This document shows, in pieces, positions 1 through 7,347 of a stretch of DNA of 34,952 nucleotides (positions are counted from its first letter, which is position 1; every line of letters starts with the position of its first letter). Source of the stretch: Oxalobacteraceae bacterium. Lineage in GTDB: Bacteria; Pseudomonadota; Gammaproteobacteria; Burkholderiales; Burkholderiaceae_D. The notes beneath the pieces are model-generated. The model had not been told where the DNA came from, did not search any database, and was given only the letters and a program-made list of their open reading frames with translations. Both the position numbers and the translations under genes were made by a program. The stretch lies in assembly GCA_021768485.1 (NCBI GenBank), contig JAIZVZ010000039.1, positions 1 through 34,952 of the forward strand, written 5' to 3'.

Positions 1-20
1 GCGCCCGAAGAGCGCCCAGT
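1..20. repeat. Partial copy of the attP-flanking repeat
   Basis: The first bases read GCGCCCGA-A-GAGCGCCC-AGT. They match the repeat that brackets attP (18697-18719 and 18971-18993) over about 17 of 18 positions and then diverge. The remaining bases up to 114 hold no gene; they include an AT-rich stretch with GATTAAT/GATTGAT repeats at about 92-114. The copy may be cut by the window edge. Confidence 0.45.
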
Positions 21-114
21 AAATTAATCGGAGCCGGAAAACCCAGCCATCACAGCCCGCTAGCCGCCTACATCATCAGCCCCGCGATCTGTTGATTGAT
101 TATATTCGATTAAT

Positions 115-417
115 CTACTTCCGTGTTGCTGGTATCGCGTCGACCTGTTGCGCGATGATCACAGAAGGGTTCAGCGGCGTGCGATCGGTGTTCAGCACGC
201 AGCGCACGCCGGCATCCTTGCTGCCCTTTAGCTTCATGCCGCAGCAGCACAGCGCCGTCACGTGGTCGCCCTCGACCTCCGTGTCGCAGTTCGTGCACTT
301 GAACACCTTGCGGTGGTCGAACGTGGTGCGCGTCAGCACGCGCGAGAAGCAGATCCGGCAAATGTGGTCCGTCAGCACCCAGCGCAACGGCATTTCGTCT
401 TTGGAGATTGTTGTCAA
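115..417 (-). CDS. Small zinc-ribbon phage protein
   Basis: This 100-residue protein is cysteine-rich: a C20-x2-C23 pair and a C41-x2-C44 pair look like the two knuckles of a zinc ribbon, followed by a CCC cluster at 57-59 and C73. It is probably a zinc-binding nucleic-acid or protein adaptor; no catalytic motif is seen. The start appears to be TTG, whose bases overlap the TGA of the upstream gene (TTGA), implying translational coupling. The in-frame ATG at residue 9 is an alternative start, but it loses the overlap. It forms a two-gene minus-strand unit with the gene ending at 414. The exact role is unknown. Confidence 0.7.
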   Translation of the reverse strand: MTTISKDEMPLRWVLTDHICRICFSRVLTRTTFDHRKVFKCTNCDTEVEGDHVTALCCCGMKLKGSKDAGVRCVLNTDRTPLNPSVIIAQQVDAIPATRK

Positions 418-932
418 AATAGCCTCTGTTGTGTGAGTTGCGCCTGGCTGTGGAATGCGAACGTGACGCGCTTCTTGCTGTCACGCAGCGCGGTGACGAC
501 CAGCTCCATGGTGTCGCGGGAATGGTCCAGGGTCAGGCTGATGGGATCGGGACCGGACAGGTAGCGGATGCGCCGGCGTGTCAGCTGGCCAACCTTGGTC
601 GGCGCCGTGCCCTTGCTGTTAGCGCCAACCAGGAATTCGCGTTGCCGGTTGTAGCAGCTCACGCACAGGTGCTTGCCGACCAGCCTGGTCGCACCGCGAT
701 GGCAGCGCGCGCAGATGCATTGCCCCATCATCGGCGACATGCTGGCCGCTGTCTCACCCGCATGCACGGCGCCGACCGGGCAAGCCTTGCATCGCTCCAG
801 CCGCTCGATGCCGTCCCGGTTACCGCCGCGCCACATATTCGCGCAGCTGCTCACAGCCAGCGTCGCCCGCAGTCGCTCGCACTTGAACATCACTACGCCG
901 GGAAGCTCCGGCATCTCGCTGTATTGCACCAT
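414..932 (-). CDS. Cysteine-rich zinc-finger phage protein
   Basis: This 172-residue protein has an N-terminal cysteine group (C18, C30, C48, C51, the last two as CKAC) and a second zinc-finger-like group (C72, C74, C77 and C90-x2-C93, followed by YNRQRE). Proteins starting with a similar MFKCERL... segment recur in phages of Betaproteobacteria as unknown proteins; this is from memory. The arginine-rich segment after the second finger would suit DNA or RNA binding. The ATG at 932 is preceded by a good Shine-Dalgarno (AGGGG) read on the minus strand. It is the first gene of the unit and overlaps the next gene by TTGA. Possibly a regulator; no proof. Confidence 0.72.
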   Translation of the reverse strand: MVQYSEMPELPGVVMFKCERLRATLAVSSCANMWRGGNRDGIERLERCKACPVGAVHAGETAASMSPMMGQCICARCHRGATRLVGKHLCVSCYNRQREFLVGANSKGTAPTKVGQLTRRRIRYLSGPDPISLTLDHSRDTMELVVTALRDSKKRVTFAFHSQAQLTQQRLF

Positions 933-1100
933 GAAAACCCCTATCGAATATGAGCAATTGTATCACGCTGCCCATGCCCATTTCCAAGTAATCACCTAGC
1001 AACGCCAGCGGTTACGCGTGAGTTACGTTGTAAATCCGTGACTGTTCCGTGGTGTCGATGAAGCACTGTGAGTTACAATGCTGTTTCACTCACAGGAGGT
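933..1100. promoter_or_regulatory. Divergent intergenic control region
   Basis: This gap lies between divergent genes, so both promoters should lie here. On the minus strand, 960-941 reads CAATTGCTCATATTCGATAG, which contains the CTCATWTW element also seen before three other genes. On the plus strand the nonamer GTGAGTTAC occurs twice, at 1018-1026 and 1068-1076, and GGTTACG lies at 1010-1016. No consensus -35/-10 pair could be fixed with confidence. Confidence 0.4.
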
Positions 1101-1103
1101 ATG

Positions 1104-1328
1104 ATGATTCAAATCGAAAATGACTGGGTTCCACCTGGCCGCAAGGGCGTGACCTACCAAGATATGCCGATGGACAAACTGGGCATTGGCGACTCGTTTG
1201 TCGTCCCGTTCTCACTCATCCGGTACACCACCGTGAAGACACGAGCCTTCCGCTACTCGCAAGACAATGGAAAACAGTTGCGTGTGTTTAAGGAGGAAAA
1301 CGGCACGCGGGTATATCGCGCTCGATAA
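1104..1328 (+). CDS. Small conserved phage protein (GDSF-type)
   Basis: A 74-residue protein. A perfect AGGAGGT at 1094-1100 directly precedes two ATG codons (1101 and 1104). The second has the better spacing, and an upstream GTG at 1068 is unlikely. The sequence has the pattern of a common small phage family: a proline/glycine-rich N-terminus (VPPGRKG), then a ...MDKLGIGDSFVVP... segment and a basic C-terminal strand ending VYRAR. The family's function is unknown to me. A strong intrinsic terminator follows 25 bases after the stop, so it is transcribed alone. Confidence 0.75.
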   Translation: MIQIENDWVPPGRKGVTYQDMPMDKLGIGDSFVVPFSLIRYTTVKTRAFRYSQDNGKQLRVFKEENGTRVYRAR

Positions 1329-1353
1329 TGCGGCTATCCGCTTGCTATCCTGG

Positions 1354-1374
1354 CCCGCTTCGGCGGGTTTTTTT
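1354..1374 (+). terminator. Rho-independent terminator
   Basis: The stem CCCGC/GCGGG closes a TTCG tetraloop and is followed by seven T residues. It terminates the single-gene unit ending at 1328. Confidence 0.9.
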
Positions 1375-1760
1375 ACGCCCATTGATCAGAAACCAGCAAC
1401 AGCACTTGGTCACCGTCTGGTTACGATTTTGGTTACGCCTAACTCATTGATTTGATTGGTCTTTTTCTATAAGTAACTATAGTAACCTGATTTATTATTA
1501 TAAGAAGACACACAGCGAGATGTTCATAGATAGGGGTTGTGTGCTGAAATCTGTGTGTGTGTTATATATATTGTTCCGCAAAATCAGGTCACCTGGTTAC
1601 CTTCTTTAAAATCAATGACTTACGCGTAACTCTGGTTATAGTCACCGGTCACCGGGTTTCTAGCACGACCGTTCGGTAACCACGCTTGGTTACCACTAAG
1701 TGTATGATTTAAAAGGATAATTTCCGACGGTAACCAGAAAAGCCGGAAACCGTCGCGGGG
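1375..1760. repeat. GGTNACC palindrome cluster, AT-rich, non-coding
   Basis: No credible gene is present. The 7-base palindrome GGTNACC occurs exactly at 1408, 1587, 1595, 1647, 1675, 1688 and 1729 (start positions), with one-mismatch forms at 1419, 1431, 1481 and 1640. Between them lies an AT-rich segment (about 1440-1585) with a TG run and TATATATA near 1550-1570. An inverted repeat CGACGGT/ACCGTCG (1725-1731/1749-1755) overlaps the last site, and a TTACGCGTAA palindrome lies at 1620-1629. Iteron-like origin or multi-operator control region are the main possibilities; the sequence alone does not decide. Confidence 0.7.
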
Positions 1761-1886
1761 ACTGCATGCGGCGTGAATACTACGCAACACAAGATTAAAT
1801 TACTCAATTCCGGTACATATACTGTGCTATACTTTGTTCATGGGGTCGCGAGTTACGAGGCCCGGTTACTGAGGAAAGGTCATCCA

Positions 1887-2096
1887 ATGGCAACTTCGAT
1901 AATTGGCGCGGACTTGCTGCGGCAATTGATGCGGAAAGCCGCTCACCCTGTTGCTGATAATGAACCTACGATCAGCGAATACTATGGCTTTACAGCCATG
2001 TGGGTTACGTACGGTTCGTCTGATCGTCGCTGCATCTACCGAGTGCCGAACCCCGATAAGCTTTGGACTTACCCCATCCTCCCGCTAAGGGCATAA
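1887..2096 (+). CDS. Small hypothetical protein
   Basis: A 69-residue protein of unknown function. The ATG at 1887 is chosen because GAGGAAAGG lies about seven bases upstream. The reading frame is open further up to a GTG at 1773, but that extension has no ribosome site and covers a likely promoter (TATACT near 1830). The sequence is mixed, with a ...ISEYYGFTAMWVTYG... core and a tyrosine/arginine-rich C-terminal half; no motif is recognised. It precedes a small membrane protein by 13 bases, so the two are probably co-transcribed. Confidence 0.6.
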   Translation: MATSIIGADLLRQLMRKAAHPVADNEPTISEYYGFTAMWVTYGSSDRRCIYRVPNPDKLWTYPILPLRA

Positions 2097-2109
2097 CCTG
2101 GAGAAAATA

Positions 2110-2268
2110 ATGGACACTGAACAACTGCAAACCTTCCTTCGCATTGGCCTCTATCTTCTTGGCGTTTTAGGCGTGGTCGCCATCATCATCCTCTTGACCA
2201 GTAAGCCAACGAGCCAGCGTATCGATGCCTATGACGAGCACGAACGCCGCATGGGCTCCCCGAAGTAG
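2110..2268 (+). CDS. Small single-pass membrane protein
   Basis: A 52-residue protein with one strong hydrophobic segment at about residues 12-30 (IGLYLLGVLGVVAIIILL). A short polar N-terminus precedes it, and a charged tail with D, E, R and K follows. GGAGAA lies just upstream of the ATG. Small membrane proteins of this kind are common accessory genes in phages and may act in superinfection exclusion or host membrane modification, but nothing here shows which. Gene calling thresholds may miss it because of its size. Confidence 0.6.
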   Translation: MDTEQLQTFLRIGLYLLGVLGVVAIIILLTSKPTSQRIDAYDEHERRMGSPK

Positions 2269-2269
2269 C

Positions 2270-2356
2270 CTCACCTCACCGCACCACCCCACGCCACCCA
2301 CGAGGTGGCTTTCCCAGTGAGAAGGTCGGCGCCGCCGGCCACGAACTGGAGATACC
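2270..2356 (+). repeat. Spacer module copy 1 (hairpin plus GC-rich segment)
   Basis: This gap holds a hairpin GCCACC-CACGA-GGTGGC (2293-2309) followed by TTTCCC, then GTGAGAAGGTCGG and a GC-rich run ending in GGCC just before the next ribosome site. The spacer at 2531-2623 has the same order of elements, with an identical CACGA loop but a changed, still complementary stem. The hairpin may act as a weak terminator or RNA-stabilising element. Confidence 0.5.
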
Positions 2357-2530
2357 ATGCGCATCACCGAACTGATCACCACCGCCCAACTGCGCGGTGC
2401 CACTGTCCACACCACAGCCGACAGCTGGGGCGAAGTCGCCACGGTGCAAGTGCTCGGCCTTCACGGCATGACGGCGTGGCCGTTGCCGGTGCGCCAGGCT
2501 GGAGCCGAGCTGGCGGCGGCGCTGCGCTAA
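2357..2530 (+). CDS. Small hypothetical protein
   Basis: A 57-residue protein not matching any family I recognise. It starts with ATG five bases after GGAGAT. It is rich in alanine, threonine and valine, with a ...VHTTADSWGEVATVQVLGLHGM... stretch that alternates like beta strands, and ends LAAALR. It sits between the two near-duplicate spacer modules, as if carried as an insertion cassette. Confidence 0.5.
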   Translation: MRITELITTAQLRGATVHTTADSWGEVATVQVLGLHGMTAWPLPVRQAGAELAAALR

Positions 2531-2623
2531 CCCCCACCCCACAGCATCACCCATCGCCCGGCACGACCGGGCTTCAGCGTTGAGAGGGTCGGATTGGCCG
2601 GCCCGCGAAACGATGGAGCACAT
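2531..2623 (+). repeat. Spacer module copy 2
   Basis: The hairpin GCCCGG-CACGA-CCGGGC (2556-2572) is followed by TTCAGCG, then TTGAGAGGGTCGG and GGCCGGCC. Elements and order match 2270-2356, while the stem bases have changed on both sides so that pairing is kept. This pattern suggests a conserved RNA structure rather than chance similarity. Confidence 0.5.
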
Positions 2624-3331
2624 ATGGACCAACTGAAAGACGCAGTATCCCAGGCATTCGACAACGTGGTCGCCTCTGGCGCGATCGAGACCGCCATCCA
2701 GGAACAGATCAACAAGACCGTCGTCAGCGCCATCAAGGACCAGATCGGCGGTTACAACAGCGATTTCAGCAAGGCCGTCAACGAGAAGGTCAAAACCCTG
2801 ATCGACGTGAACCTGGACGAAATCGACCTGCCATCCTACCGCCAGCTGATCGGCGATATCATCAAGCAGCGCGTCGGTGCCGTTATGACCACGCAATTCG
2901 CTGAGCAGCTGGACAAGGATATTTCTGAACTGCTGGAGCCGGCACCTGCCGAGATCACGCTGGAGCAACTGCTGGAAGACTTCACCAAGCACTACATCGA
3001 ATACTACGGCCTGGACGAGTTGCGCGGTCAGGACTTTACGCTCACCATCAAATGGGGCGAGCGTAATGACGGCTACGTCGACGTTTTCATCGACAAAGAC
3101 GTCGGCACCAGCGACTACAGCTGCAATATTTATTTGCGCATCCGGAATGGTGAAGTCTGGAGCCTGCGATTGAACGGCGACGACATCAAGAGCAAGATTT
3201 TCGTCGGCCCTCTGTTCGCCTTCGAGAAACGCCTGTTCCAGATGTACACCGCCAAGACGCGTTTGATCATCCCGGCCGGCGCCACGGCGGACGACTACAA
3301 CACCACGTTCCCAGGCTACGACTACGACTAA
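2624..3331 (+). CDS. Conserved phage protein, unknown function
   Basis: A 235-residue, strongly acidic protein. The ATG at 2624 follows GGAG (2615-2618). The first ~125 residues are predicted mostly helical (heptad-like runs such as AIQEQINKTVVSAIKDQI) and could form a coiled coil or oligomerisation region. The second half looks alpha/beta (FTLTIKWGERNDGYVDVFID) and ends in the tyrosine/aspartate tail GYDYD. No enzyme motif is seen. A strong terminator follows immediately, so it closes a transcription unit. Confidence 0.65.
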   Translation: MDQLKDAVSQAFDNVVASGAIETAIQEQINKTVVSAIKDQIGGYNSDFSKAVNEKVKTLIDVNLDEIDLPSYRQLIGDIIKQRVGAVMTTQFAEQLDKDISELLEPAPAEITLEQLLEDFTKHYIEYYGLDELRGQDFTLTIKWGERNDGYVDVFIDKDVGTSDYSCNIYLRIRNGEVWSLRLNGDDIKSKIFVGPLFAFEKRLFQMYTAKTRLIIPAGATADDYNTTFPGYDYD

Positions 3332-3340
3332 ACAACTCAG

Positions 3341-3363
3341 CCCGGCCTCGCGCCGGGTTTTTT
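3341..3363 (+). terminator. Rho-independent terminator
   Basis: The stem CCCGGC/GCCGGG has loop CTCGC and is followed by six T residues, ten bases after the stop of the preceding gene. Confidence 0.92.
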
Positions 3364-3376
3364 ACTGGACGACACC

Positions 3377-3481
3377 ATGCGCACCATTATCAATTTCCTC
3401 GACCGCCACCCACGCCTCTGCATCGTCGGCATCATCGCCGGCCTGATGCTGATCGCCGCGCTGGAGGACATTCCACAATGA
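3377..3481 (+). CDS. Very small membrane peptide
   Basis: A 34-residue peptide with a hydrophobic core (LCIVGIIAGLMLIAAL) preceded by a basic N-terminal segment (RTIINFLDRHPR), as expected for a single-pass inner-membrane peptide. Its TGA overlaps the ATG of the next gene (ATGA at 3478-3481), which supports real translation and coupling. No strong Shine-Dalgarno is present, and it starts 14 bases after the T tract of a terminator. Function unknown. Confidence 0.5.
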   Translation: MRTIINFLDRHPRLCIVGIIAGLMLIAALEDIPQ

Positions 3482-4038
3482 AACACTTTGCCAAAACACG
3501 CGATGCAATCGCCGCATTCCTGAAAGACCGCACCGCCGTGCACTATGAAATCGTCGGCGGCCTTCACTTGTCCACCGCCGTGATTTCGGTCGCGCTGAAG
3601 ATGATGCGCAACGCCGGTGAAGTGCACATCTGCGAATACCGCCGCGTCGGCTATCGTCTGCTCAAGGTGTACAAACTCGGCAGCGACAAGGACGCCCCGA
3701 AGCCTGAGCGCAAGCTGGCGCTGGAAGAGCGCGCACCGATCCTGGCGGCGCTGATCGCCGAGAAGGGACCGCTTACCCGAAAAGATATCACAGCGCTCGG
3801 CTGGAGCCCGAGCACCGTCACCAACGTGATCCACTTCATGAAGAAGCGCGGCGAGATCCGCGTGCATGAATACGTTGCGAACCCGGCCAGCGGCCAGTAC
3901 ATCGCGCACTACGGACTTGGCAGCGAGCCGGATGCGCCGCGCGGCAAGTCGGGGCGTCGCCGGAAGCTAGCAGCGCCGCGCCAGCGTAACGTGCCGCCGC
4001 CGCCAGATACACTGATGGCCGTATTCTTCGGCCGATAA
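3478..4038 (+). CDS. Tandem winged-helix DNA-binding protein
   Basis: A 186-residue protein made of two related winged-helix units. Unit 1 spans about residues 8-72 (helix-turn-helix around LSTAVISVALKMMRNAGEV, wing ending LLKVYKLG). Unit 2 spans about residues 87-150 (LTRKDITALGWSPSTVTNVI, wing ending IAHYGLG). The two wings are followed by similar linkers (SDKDAPKP and SEPDAPRG), so this is an internal duplication. A basic tail (GKSGRRRKL) leads to a proline run and a hydrophobic end (LMAVFFGR). Probably a phage transcriptional regulator; its target is unknown. It is coupled to the preceding peptide by ATGA and ends at a bidirectional terminator. Confidence 0.75.
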   Translation: MKHFAKTRDAIAAFLKDRTAVHYEIVGGLHLSTAVISVALKMMRNAGEVHICEYRRVGYRLLKVYKLGSDKDAPKPERKLALEERAPILAALIAEKGPLTRKDITALGWSPSTVTNVIHFMKKRGEIRVHEYVANPASGQYIAHYGLGSEPDAPRGKSGRRRKLAAPRQRNVPPPPDTLMAVFFGR

Positions 4039-4042
4039 GAAA

Positions 4043-4068
4043 AAGCCCGCATCCCGCGGGCTTCTTTT
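4043..4068. terminator. Bidirectional intrinsic terminator
   Basis: An 8-bp stem AAGCCCGC/GCGGGCTT has loop ATCCC. It is flanked by CTTTTATT on one side and an A run on the other, which becomes a T tract on the minus strand. It lies between the converging genes ending at 4038 and 4070 and should stop transcription from both sides. Confidence 0.9.
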
Positions 4069-4069
4069 A

Positions 4070-4411
4070 TTACGCCGGTGGCGCCGGCCACGGAATCACC
4101 CCATAGACCTGCGCGCACAGCTTGCCCAGCAACAGCGGCCCGAGCCGCTTGAACAATCCCTCATCCTCAGGCTTCCACCCGAACACAGCGCAAAATGCCT
4201 GCGCCTGCTCGGCGGTCGGCATGTCGCGCCAGTGAAGATCACAAAAACGATACACAGCGGCCATCTCGGTGATGTACCCGCCGACCTGCGCGAAGTCGGA
4301 TCTCACCTGGTGGCGCAGCTGGTGCTGCTCGTTGATGTCGAGGCCGGCGCGCTGGCAGAAGAATTTGAAATCTTCGACGAACGCGGCCGGAACGGTGATC
4401 GACCCGGCCAT
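4070..4411 (-). CDS. Small phage protein downstream of primase
   Basis: A 113-residue protein of unknown function. It has two cysteines near the start of each half (C19, C57), a helical central part, and the tail VIPWPAPPA. The start ATG overlaps the TAA of the primase gene by one base (TAATG), so its translation should be coupled to the primase and its product probably works with replication. No motif is recognised. It is the last gene of the minus-strand replication operon and is followed by the bidirectional terminator. Confidence 0.65.
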   Translation of the reverse strand: MAGSITVPAAFVEDFKFFCQRAGLDINEQHQLRHQVRSDFAQVGGYITEMAAVYRFCDLHWRDMPTAEQAQAFCAVFGWKPEDEGLFKRLGPLLLGKLCAQVYGVIPWPAPPA

Positions 4412-7320
4412 TAGAAGTTCTCCAGGCCGGCCGCCGAATGCTCAGGCGTCGTTGCAATGTAGTCGGTCAACAGGTCATCCAGCGGCAGCGAGATTGCTTT
4501 GCTCGCGATGCCGTTGAATTTGATGCTCCGGTTATCATAGCGATCGGCGCCCTTCACACGCAGCAGCACACCGCGCAGATCGGCCTCGAACGGCGTGCCC
4601 TCGACCAGGCGGCGCAACTCGTGCGAGGTGTTCGACAGGATCAGGCGCTTGCCGTCGGTGCGCATGCCGTGGCGCTGCAGCACCGCCTCGGCGCTTGGAG
4701 ACTGCATGGTCAGGCCGTCGACCTCCAGCCCGTGCGCGCGCCGGATCAGCTCGTTGACCGACACCTCGGCGCCCGGGATGCGCACCAGGGCGCCCATCAG
4801 CGATGCGAGCGCTCGCTCGCCCTCGTCCACTTCATTGTTCTCGCGGTGCTCGGACCAGTCGAAACTATTGATCATAGCGGCGGCGGCCTCCTCGGTGGCC
4901 ACGCCATCATCGACCAGCGACCAGGCGCCGGCCAGCAGCGTGCCGTACTGGTCACCATCGCGCTGGCTGCCGAACTTGATCGCGGCCGCCTTGGCGAACA
5001 CATCGATGTTCTTGAGCGTGATCGGCAGCAGATCGATCGAGCGCCGAACCAGACGGCCGGGCAGCTGCTCGTCACGGTTAGTGATGTGCAGCGCCTCCTT
5101 GATGCGCTCCCAGGTTTCCTGCGCACCCGGCTCATCACGCGCGCTGCGTAGGCTCAGCACCGTCATGCGCTCGATGTCGGCCTGATACTTGATGCCCACC
5201 TGAATCGAAGCCAGACAGAACATGCTGCGGATATGGAACGCCATGGCGTCGCCGCCGGCGGTGCCCTTCAAGGTTTCCGCCTGGCTCTCAGTCGACGCCT
5301 GCCGAACCATGGCCAGCACGTTCTGAATCCGCATGCCCTCGCGCTCGGTGTTGCTCTCCGATTCGTCGAACAGCACTGGCAGCGCGTCGCTCTTCAAGCG
5401 CTGGCGGATACCGGCCTCCGAGCTCGCGCCCTGTGCGTACAGGCGGATGCCGTTCGACAGGAAGTTCACGAACTTGTTGAGCACGGTCGTCTTGCCGCTG
5501 CCGGCGCCGCCGGTGATCCAGACGTGCGGCCGCCAGGTCAGCGCGCCGCCGATCGGCGCCAACGCCACCCAGCCGGCCAGCATCGCGGCACTCGCCGGCA
5601 TCGCCCAGCTGAACTCGCTGGCCAGGTCCAGCAGGTCGCGGCCCTCTTCCTTGGTCAGCGCTATGTCGGAGATGTCTGGCAGCGCCTTGCTCATCTCGTA
5701 CACGTAGTGGCTCTGCACCTCGGTGATGGCTTGGTACTCGCCGTCTACCGTCAGATAGTCGCCATGGTGGAAGATGTTGCGGCCCTTGTCCGTCCAGGCG
5801 CCGCGCCCGCGAATGCGCTCCATGTCGTAAACGCCGCGGCTGTTGGCCTTGCGCACGATCCAGTTCATCGCGGATTTTTTGTCGATGCCGCCCTTCGGCA
5901 GCTCGAAATAGGTTTCCCACCAGTCGAGCGGCGCGAGCTCAATCAGCCCGGCCTCCGAGAAGTCGCCCTTGCTGTAGACCATGATCTGGCATTTTTCGTA
6001 CTGGAAGATGAAGTACGAGCCGTGGTCATAGCCGAGCACGCGGAAATAGTTGTTCTGGCCCAGGCCTGGATCTTCGCGCTTGTCGAACTCCTCGGCGCGC
6101 GCGTCGCGGCTCGGCCTCGTGGTCGACTTGGAAGGTTTGGCCGCCGCCGGCGCGCCGGTCTCGCGAGCAGCCACGTCCGGCGGGAAATCGCTCTCGCCTT
6201 CCCACGGCAGCATCGGCGCTGGTTCACCGGCAGGCTGTTCAGGCTGCACCGCAAACACGTCGGCCGCCAGCTGCGCGGTTTTCATGTGCGCCAGCAGGTT
6301 GAACCCCTCCGGCAGCTCGTCGGCCAAGTCCCAACCATCAACCACGCCCGCCGGCGGCGCGATGTACTTCACTGCCTCGCAGTGGTCCAAGATGATGTCG
6401 TGAATATCGCGCATCGCCACGAAACCAGGCTGCTCGTGCGCCGGCATCAGCTGGCCGGCTTTCGGATGACGCTCCTTGTACGGCTTCTGATCGTAGTCCG
6501 GCCACAGCGCTACCTTGCGCCGATACAGCGGCGACCAGTCGACGTGCGGCACAGCCTTGCCGCCACCCGGCCACGCCACCACCACCAGTTTGGTCAGCGG
6601 CACGCCGGCGGCGAGGAACAGCGCGCGCGCCGCGTCGCACGCCTTCTCGCCTTCGACTACCAGCACCTGCGCCTTGGGATTGTAGGCCAGTAGGTCAAGA
6701 CCGTAGATCGGGCGCGGCTTGCCGAACGACAGCCAGCGCCACTGCAGCTCGCCGGTGATCTGGTTGACGGCCCAAACCTGCGGCACGATCTCCTTGCCGC
6801 CGCTGGTGCCGTCGGCGAGAGGCGGCTTGTTGAAGCGATACACGTAGCCGATCAGCGCGCCGACAGCATCACGGTATTCCCAGCGCCGCGCCGGCGTCAG
6901 CCTGGTCCATCGGCCGCCGATCTTGCGATTGATGATGTCCATCGGCGGCGGAACGCCATCAGGAACCAAGGCGAGCGGTGTCCACTCTTCCGGCTCCTCG
7001 CGCGGAATTTCGCGGCGCTCGCGCGGAGCGGTGTGCTCCGGTGCATCGACGGTTTTGTTGATGATCTGGACGGCGGTGCGGAAGTCGACTGACTCGTACT
7101 GCATGACGAAGTCGATCGAGGTTCCGGCCGCGCCGCAGCCGAAGCAATGGAAGCGGCCGAGCCCCGGCGTCACGGTAAAGCTGGGGGATTTCTCGCTGTG
7201 GAATGGGCACAGCGCGCGGTATTCTTTCGGGCCTGCTGATTCAAGTTCTACATAGCGCTCGACGACGGCCAGAATGTCGGAGCGTGCATTTTCAATATCC
7301 TGCTCGGGTAGTTTTGCCAT
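4411..7320 (-). CDS. Primase-helicase (CHC2 zinc finger, Toprim-like, DUF927 ATPase)
   Basis: This 969-residue protein should make primers and unwind DNA at the phage fork. Residues ~35-90 form a CHC2 zinc-binding domain with C38, H41, C59 and C62 (CPFH...FHCFGCG). Residues ~205-335 look like a Toprim region, with VLVVEGEKACDAA (219-231) and an acidic WPDYD at 273-277. A low-complexity linker spans ~360-410. A DUF927-type helicase follows, with Walker A GGAGSGKT (604-611) and Walker B PVLFDE (648-653). AGAAGGAT precedes the ATG. A structured leader lies directly upstream. The layout is that of P4-alpha-like or phage primase-helicase fusions. It is the only replicative helicase loader or primase type seen in the window. 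Confidence 0.93.
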   Translation of the reverse strand: MAKLPEQDIENARSDILAVVERYVELESAGPKEYRALCPFHSEKSPSFTVTPGLGRFHCFGCGAAGTSIDFVMQYESVDFRTAVQIINKTVDAPEHTAPRERREIPREEPEEWTPLALVPDGVPPPMDIINRKIGGRWTRLTPARRWEYRDAVGALIGYVYRFNKPPLADGTSGGKEIVPQVWAVNQITGELQWRWLSFGKPRPIYGLDLLAYNPKAQVLVVEGEKACDAARALFLAAGVPLTKLVVVAWPGGGKAVPHVDWSPLYRRKVALWPDYDQKPYKERHPKAGQLMPAHEQPGFVAMRDIHDIILDHCEAVKYIAPPAGVVDGWDLADELPEGFNLLAHMKTAQLAADVFAVQPEQPAGEPAPMLPWEGESDFPPDVAARETGAPAAAKPSKSTTRPSRDARAEEFDKREDPGLGQNNYFRVLGYDHGSYFIFQYEKCQIMVYSKGDFSEAGLIELAPLDWWETYFELPKGGIDKKSAMNWIVRKANSRGVYDMERIRGRGAWTDKGRNIFHHGDYLTVDGEYQAITEVQSHYVYEMSKALPDISDIALTKEEGRDLLDLASEFSWAMPASAAMLAGWVALAPIGGALTWRPHVWITGGAGSGKTTVLNKFVNFLSNGIRLYAQGASSEAGIRQRLKSDALPVLFDESESNTEREGMRIQNVLAMVRQASTESQAETLKGTAGGDAMAFHIRSMFCLASIQVGIKYQADIERMTVLSLRSARDEPGAQETWERIKEALHITNRDEQLPGRLVRRSIDLLPITLKNIDVFAKAAAIKFGSQRDGDQYGTLLAGAWSLVDDGVATEEAAAAMINSFDWSEHRENNEVDEGERALASLMGALVRIPGAEVSVNELIRRAHGLEVDGLTMQSPSAEAVLQRHGMRTDGKRLILSNTSHELRRLVEGTPFEADLRGVLLRVKGADRYDNRSIKFNGIASKAISLPLDDLLTDYIATTPEHSAAGLENF

Positions 7321-7347
7321 ATCCTTCTGCTCGTGGATGCTCTGCTT

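Noticed and set aside
1375-1770. A CRISPR array in the GGTNACC region
   Set aside because: The repeats are 7-base palindromes at irregular distances (8 to about 150 bases); there is no long repeat with constant spacers and no cas gene.
2276-2992. A 238-codon minus-strand frame opposite the 2357-3331 genes
   Set aside because: No ribosome site. It covers the spacer hairpins, and the plus-strand genes have good ribosome sites and terminators.
5233-6693. A 486-codon plus-strand open frame opposite the primase gene
   Set aside because: It is an antisense shadow of a GC-rich gene: R/H/Q/V-biased composition, no ribosome site, and the minus-strand protein has clear primase and helicase motifs.
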